Shown here in pieces: positions 60,437 to 64,000 of a DNA stretch of 64,000 bases; position 1 is the stretch's first letter; each line of letters starts with the position of its first letter. Origin of the DNA: Brevibacillus reuszeri (GTDB lineage: Bacteria > Bacillota > Bacilli > Brevibacillales > Brevibacillaceae); NCBI RefSeq assembly GCF_001187725.1, contig NZ_LGIQ01000011.1, positions 904,017 through 968,016 of the forward strand. Direction: 5' to 3'. The notes below the pieces were generated by a model. It had not been told where the DNA came from, did no database searches, and saw nothing but the letters and a program-made list of their open reading frames with translations. Position numbers and translations under genes: made by a program.

Positions 60437-62071
60437 TTACTGATTCATCCAGCTCTCTCCCAGCATGATGCCATACATCGCATCGAGCTTGACTCCGTGT
60501 ACACGCTTATTCACGGCCAGGAAGGTTTTCTCTTCGGAATACGGAATCCAGTAGGCTTGCTCTACCGCAATTTTTTGGATCTCCATAAAAATTTGCTGTC
60601 TCTGAACTGGATCGACTACCGTACGGCTTTTCTCCAATAAAGCGTCCAGCTGCGGATTCTGGATGTGGGAGTGATTCAGGCCGCCGATTTGACTGGAGTG
60701 CATGAACAAATACAAAATATCAGGGTCCAGATCGGTGTAGCCCAGTACATTCAGATCAAACTGTCCCTTTGCTGACAAATCCAGCACACTGCCCAGCTCG
60801 GCGTTTTGCACCTTGATCTCCACCCCGATATCCTTCAGCATGCTTTGAATCAAAGGAATTCCTTGTGAATTCATAGCAGTTAACAGCTGCAGGCTGAGCG
60901 GCTTCCCGTCCTTTTCGCGTATGCCCCCAGCTCCTGTCTTCCAGCCAGCGTCCTCCAGGAGCTTTTTGGCTTCCTCGACATTGAATGGGTAGCCGTATGT
61001 TTCAACAGCAGGATCGTAGCCGAACATCTTCCGCGGCAGTGGACCGAAAGCACTCTCTCCTTCTCCTTGCTGGTCTGCCTGAATGATTGCTTTTTTGTTG
61101 AGTGCCATGTTTAGCGCCTGACGTACACGAAGATCTTGCAAAATCTCATTTTCCAGATTCATCTGAATGAAATTCACACCCAGCTTCGTTGCTTCCAAAA
61201 CCTCGAATTTGCCGTTACTCCTGTATTCCTTCGCTTCTTTTGCCGATATCGAAGCGATGTCGATCGATCCGCTTTCCAAGGCAGCAATCGTTGTTTGCGC
61301 ATCCTTGATGAATTTGATGACGAGCTTGTCGGGCATAGGTGGTCCTTGCACTTTGGCAAAAGGCTCCGCCCATTTGTACGCTTCATTACGGACCAGCGTG
61401 ATCGATTCCCCCGTCTTCCAGCTTTCGAATTTCCACGGGCCGACCCCCACTGGATTTCGCCCATATTCCTTGCCGTACTGCTCGATTGCAGCCATGGACA
61501 AAGGCTGCGTCACATTCGGCTGAATCAGGTACGACAAGAGTGGAGCAGAAGGCTCCTTCAATTGAAGAATGAGTGTCTTCTCGTCCGGGGCAGAGATCGA
61601 TTCAATCACGCCGAGCAAGGGACCGGCTCCTGGAGAAGCCGTTTCCGGTGCCATCGCCCGTTCGTAGGTCGCTTTAAAGGAAGCAGCTGTCAGTGATGTG
61701 CCATCGTGAAAGGTGATTCCCGAGCGGATTTTAAATGTCCAGGTCTTTTGGTCATCGGAAATGCTGTACGACTCCGCCAAATACGGTTTGACCTCTTTCG
61801 TTTCAGGGTCCATGGACAAGAGCGCTCCCCCAATCAGCCTCGTCACGACCTCGCTCGCCGACATATTCGTTTTGTGTATATCAAGAGTATCCGGCTCTGC
61901 CGATAGCCCGATCGTGATCGTACCACCCAGCTTTGGTTCTCCCCCGCTCTCCGGCTGGGTGCCTCCTTGAGCCACAGGACTTGCTGACTGGCTGCAGCCG
62001 ATCACCGCTAGTACAAGCAAGCAAACGAGTGCAACATACCAGATGCGCGCTCGAAATTTTTTTCTTTTCAC
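60437..62071 (-). CDS. Peptide ABC substrate-binding lipoprotein 2 (OppA/DppA family)
   Basis: A 544-residue protein starting with GTG five bases after GGGGGAG. Lipobox VIGCSQ. OppA fold: GLSAEPDTLDIHKTNMSAS, FKIRSGITFHDGTSLTAASFKATYERAM in parts, RNPVGVGPWKFESWKTGES and the C-terminal IQKIAVEQAYWIPYSEEKTF. It is clearly a paralogue of the gene upstream (shared GPWKxESWKTGESITL). It delivers peptides to an importer whose membrane genes are not visible here; they may lie beyond 64000 or elsewhere. Confidence 0.9.
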   Translation of the reverse strand: MKRKKFRARIWYVALVCLLVLAVIGCSQSASPVAQGGTQPESGGEPKLGGTITIGLSAEPDTLDIHKTNMSASEVVTRLIGGALLSMDPETKEVKPYLAESYSISDDQKTWTFKIRSGITFHDGTSLTAASFKATYERAMAPETASPGAGPLLGVIESISAPDEKTLILQLKEPSAPLLSYLIQPNVTQPLSMAAIEQYGKEYGRNPVGVGPWKFESWKTGESITLVRNEAYKWAEPFAKVQGPPMPDKLVIKFIKDAQTTIAALESGSIDIASISAKEAKEYRSNGKFEVLEATKLGVNFIQMNLENEILQDLRVRQALNMALNKKAIIQADQQGEGESAFGPLPRKMFGYDPAVETYGYPFNVEEAKKLLEDAGWKTGAGGIREKDGKPLSLQLLTAMNSQGIPLIQSMLKDIGVEIKVQNAELGSVLDLSAKGQFDLNVLGYTDLDPDILYLFMHSSQIGGLNHSHIQNPQLDALLEKSRTVVDPVQRQQIFMEIQKIAVEQAYWIPYSEEKTFLAVNKRVHGVKLDAMYGIMLGESWMNQ

Positions 62072-62127
62072 AATGACTCCCCCCTATAAATGGCAGTGAA
62101 ATCCTTTGACTTCATGCTTCACAAACG

Positions 62128-63768
62128 TCATTCGTTCACCCACATATCCTGAATGGTAAGTATCGCAAGCGGGTTCGCCTTGACTCCTTGGATCCGATTG
62201 TTGATGACCTGGAATGTTTTCGCCGAATACAGGGGAACCCAGTAAGCTTCCTCCACGACGAGCTTCTGGATAGCCGCGTATATTTTTTGCCTTTCCTGAC
62301 TGTCTGTTGTGATAGAGCCTTTTTCCAGCAGAGCGTCTAGTTCTTTATTGTTCACACGGAAAAAGTTCAAGCCGCCGATTTGGTTGGAGTGTAACAATAG
62401 CCCCAAAATATTCGGGTCTATGTCTCCGTGAGAGGTTGCCATCAAATCGAATTCACCTTTTACAGCCTGCGCATGAGCGGTGGCCATTTCGTAGCTTTGA
62501 ATTTTCAGATCGATGCCAATTTCCTTCAGCATGCTTTGCACAAGCTGATCTCCTGGCTTCGGATCTTCGATGATCATGGTGAGGCTGAGCACTTTGCCAT
62601 CCTTTTCTCTGATTCCTTGCCCACCCAGCTTCCAACCAGACTCCTCCAACAAGCGAATCGCTTCTTCCTTGTTGTATTTGTAGCCATACTCCGCTACTGC
62701 TTTGTCGTAGCCAAACATGGTAGGCGGGATCGGTCCGTAGACAGGTACTCCTTCCCCCTGTAAATCAGCGATGATCAGTGCTTCCTTGTTAATCGCCAGA
62801 TTGATCGCTTTGCGTACATGGACATCTCGCAAAATCTCATTTTCCAAATTCATGCCGATAAAGCTCTCCACCGGCTGCATCCCCTCCAAAACGGTGAATT
62901 CCTTGTCATCCTTGTACTTTTTCACGTCTTTGGCAGATACACCCGCGATGTCGATGGTTCCACTGTCCAGAGCAGCCATCAAGGTCTGATTGTCTTTGAT
63001 GAACTTGATAACGAGCTTATCCGGGCGTACAGGTCCCTGATTTTCCAAAAACGGTGCGCTCCATTTATAATCATCGTTTCGGCTCAGTGTAATGGATTCC
63101 CCGGTCTTCCAGCTCTCGAGCTTCCACGGTCCGACACCTACCGGATTTCGTCCAAAATCACTGCCGTATTTCTTCAACGCATCCATCAAAATCGGCTGTT
63201 GATACCCTCCATAAGACAAGGCACTAAGCAGAGATGCTGACGGCTCCTTTAATCGAAGAACCAGTGTAGCGTCATCAGGTGCGCCAACGGATTCGATTGC
63301 GGCCAGATCTTGTCCCGCAACTGGTGATGCCGTCTTTGGATCGATTGCTCGCTCTATACTCTGCTTGAAGACAGATGCAGTCAACGGTGTTCCATCATGA
63401 AACTTCACTCCCTGACGAAGCTTGAAAGTCACAGTCTTCCCATCCGCAGAGACCGTGTACGATTCAGCTAGATGAGGCTTCAGCTCAAAGGTGTACGGGT
63501 CGAGGATCATCAATGCTCCTCCCAGTAAGCCACCTACGAAGTTACCCGCTGACATCGTTGTTTTCTGCGGGTCTAACGTATCTGGCTCCGCTGGAAGTCC
63601 AAGTGTGATGGTTCCCCCCGTTTTTGGTGTCAGATTGGCAGTCGCTTTTGGCTGTTGCTCCACGTTCTTGGCGGATGGAGGAGTAGATGTACACCCCGCT
63701 GCAGAAAAGGCGAGTAAGCAAGCGAACAGAACGTATTTGATGCGGCGATCCAGCTGTTTTCGTAACAT
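62128..63768 (-). CDS. Peptide ABC substrate-binding lipoprotein 1 (OppA/DppA family)
   Basis: A 546-residue protein; the ATG giving MLRKQLDRRIKYVLF lies seven bases after AAGGAGG, better than one seven codons earlier. Lipobox SAAGCTS. The fold is seen in GLPAEPDTLDPQKTTMSAG, KLRQGVKFHDGTPLTASVFKQSIERA in parts, GRNPVGVGPWKLESWKTG and IQKLVVEEAYWVPLYSAKTF. First visible gene of the seven-gene operon. The 230 bases upstream show inverted repeats (CGACAATAAGTCG at 63817-63829) but no gene I can support. Confidence 0.9.
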   Translation of the reverse strand: MLRKQLDRRIKYVLFACLLAFSAAGCTSTPPSAKNVEQQPKATANLTPKTGGTITLGLPAEPDTLDPQKTTMSAGNFVGGLLGGALMILDPYTFELKPHLAESYTVSADGKTVTFKLRQGVKFHDGTPLTASVFKQSIERAIDPKTASPVAGQDLAAIESVGAPDDATLVLRLKEPSASLLSALSYGGYQQPILMDALKKYGSDFGRNPVGVGPWKLESWKTGESITLSRNDDYKWSAPFLENQGPVRPDKLVIKFIKDNQTLMAALDSGTIDIAGVSAKDVKKYKDDKEFTVLEGMQPVESFIGMNLENEILRDVHVRKAINLAINKEALIIADLQGEGVPVYGPIPPTMFGYDKAVAEYGYKYNKEEAIRLLEESGWKLGGQGIREKDGKVLSLTMIIEDPKPGDQLVQSMLKEIGIDLKIQSYEMATAHAQAVKGEFDLMATSHGDIDPNILGLLLHSNQIGGLNFFRVNNKELDALLEKGSITTDSQERQKIYAAIQKLVVEEAYWVPLYSAKTFQVINNRIQGVKANPLAILTIQDMWVNE

Positions 63769-64000
63769 TGCGTGCCTCCTTTTTGGCATTGTGATAGTGG
63801 GTAAAGCATTTGTATAAACGACAATAAGTCGTCATATAGTCGCTAATTTCATTTCTGCTTTTTGGCAAGTTAACAGGTAATGGAGAAAGAGTCGATTCGT
63901 AGATGACTACAAGTAAAATGACATGGAGCTGGTCCGAGACTGCTCCCCACTGGGAACAGCCGGGACGTTTTCATGCTCACTTTCATTAACGAGAGAGTAA

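Noticed and set aside
63929-63965. Hairpin-like sequence near the right edge
   Set aside because: Imperfect, without a T run and cut off from context by the window end; no clear role.

Overview
The window looks like a chromosomal segment of a Gram-positive, endospore-forming Bacillota of the Brevibacillus/Paenibacillus type; Brevibacillus is my best guess. Reasons: PBSX/XkdK-type phage-tail genes, strong AGGAGG ribosome sites, frequent GTG and TTG starts, a perfect Bacillus-type LexA box, a SAM-I riboswitch, a KinB-like sensor kinase, a MocR/PaiB pair and an ECF41 sigma factor. No rRNA, tRNA, CRISPR array or insertion sequence was found.

Region 1 (1-16822) is a contractile phage-tail cluster on the minus strand without any head genes. 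The order is XkdI-, XkdJ-, XkdK- (sheath), XkdM- (tube), XkdN- (chaperone with a -1 frameshift extension), XkdO- (tape measure), XkdP-, XkdQ- (hub), XkdR-, XkdS-, XkdT- (baseplate J) and XkdU-like proteins, two small proteins and a tail fibre cut by the window edge. Where portal, protease and capsid genes would normally stand there are instead a subtilase with a propeptide but no signal peptide, and a protease-less protein sharing its C-terminal domains. All three units (tail operon, protease, companion) start from near-identical promoters: two TGACA boxes 20 bp apart and a -10 at fixed distance, each followed closely by a terminator hairpin. The gene for a phage late regulator (ArpU/Xpf-like) lies upstream behind a perfect LexA box. 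The likely circuit is DNA damage -> regulator -> simultaneous expression of a headless tail particle and its two companion proteins. I consider this the most interesting system in the window.

Region 2 (16995-24667) holds housekeeping and stress genes (DinB-like, 3-methyladenine glycosylase, methionine aminopeptidase, TetR regulator, alpha/beta hydrolase) and a ribose-type ABC importer under a SAM-I riboswitch, which points to a methionine-cycle ribosyl compound as its substrate.

Region 3 (24803-43900) contains a KinB-like kinase, GNAT, a secreted TIM-barrel protein, an IclR regulator divergent from an amidinotransferase-fold hydrolase, an ECF sigma/DUF4179 anti-sigma pair, a B3/B4-domain protein, a LysE-type exporter broken by an internal deletion, divergent PaiB/MocR, an NDH-2-like oxidoreductase with an ECF41 sigma factor and a matching promoter, a chemoreceptor, a DoxX protein, and divergent AraC/MFS genes.

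Region 4 (44277-51435) has an orphan peptide-binding lipoprotein, the 5' stub of a urease gamma gene, and a five-gene nickel/peptide-type ABC importer, probably the transport remnant of a lost urease locus.

Region 5 (51877-63768) has a VanY carboxypeptidase, a VanT-like membrane protein and a VanR-like regulator without VanS or ligase. It is preceded by a seven-gene operon of two peptide-binding lipoproteins, two serine hydrolases of the beta-lactamase/D-aminopeptidase fold, a dipeptide epimerase, a GNAT and a C45 acyltransferase-type hydrolase. Together these suggest uptake and breakdown of D-amino-acid-containing peptides, either cell-wall peptides or peptide antibiotics.
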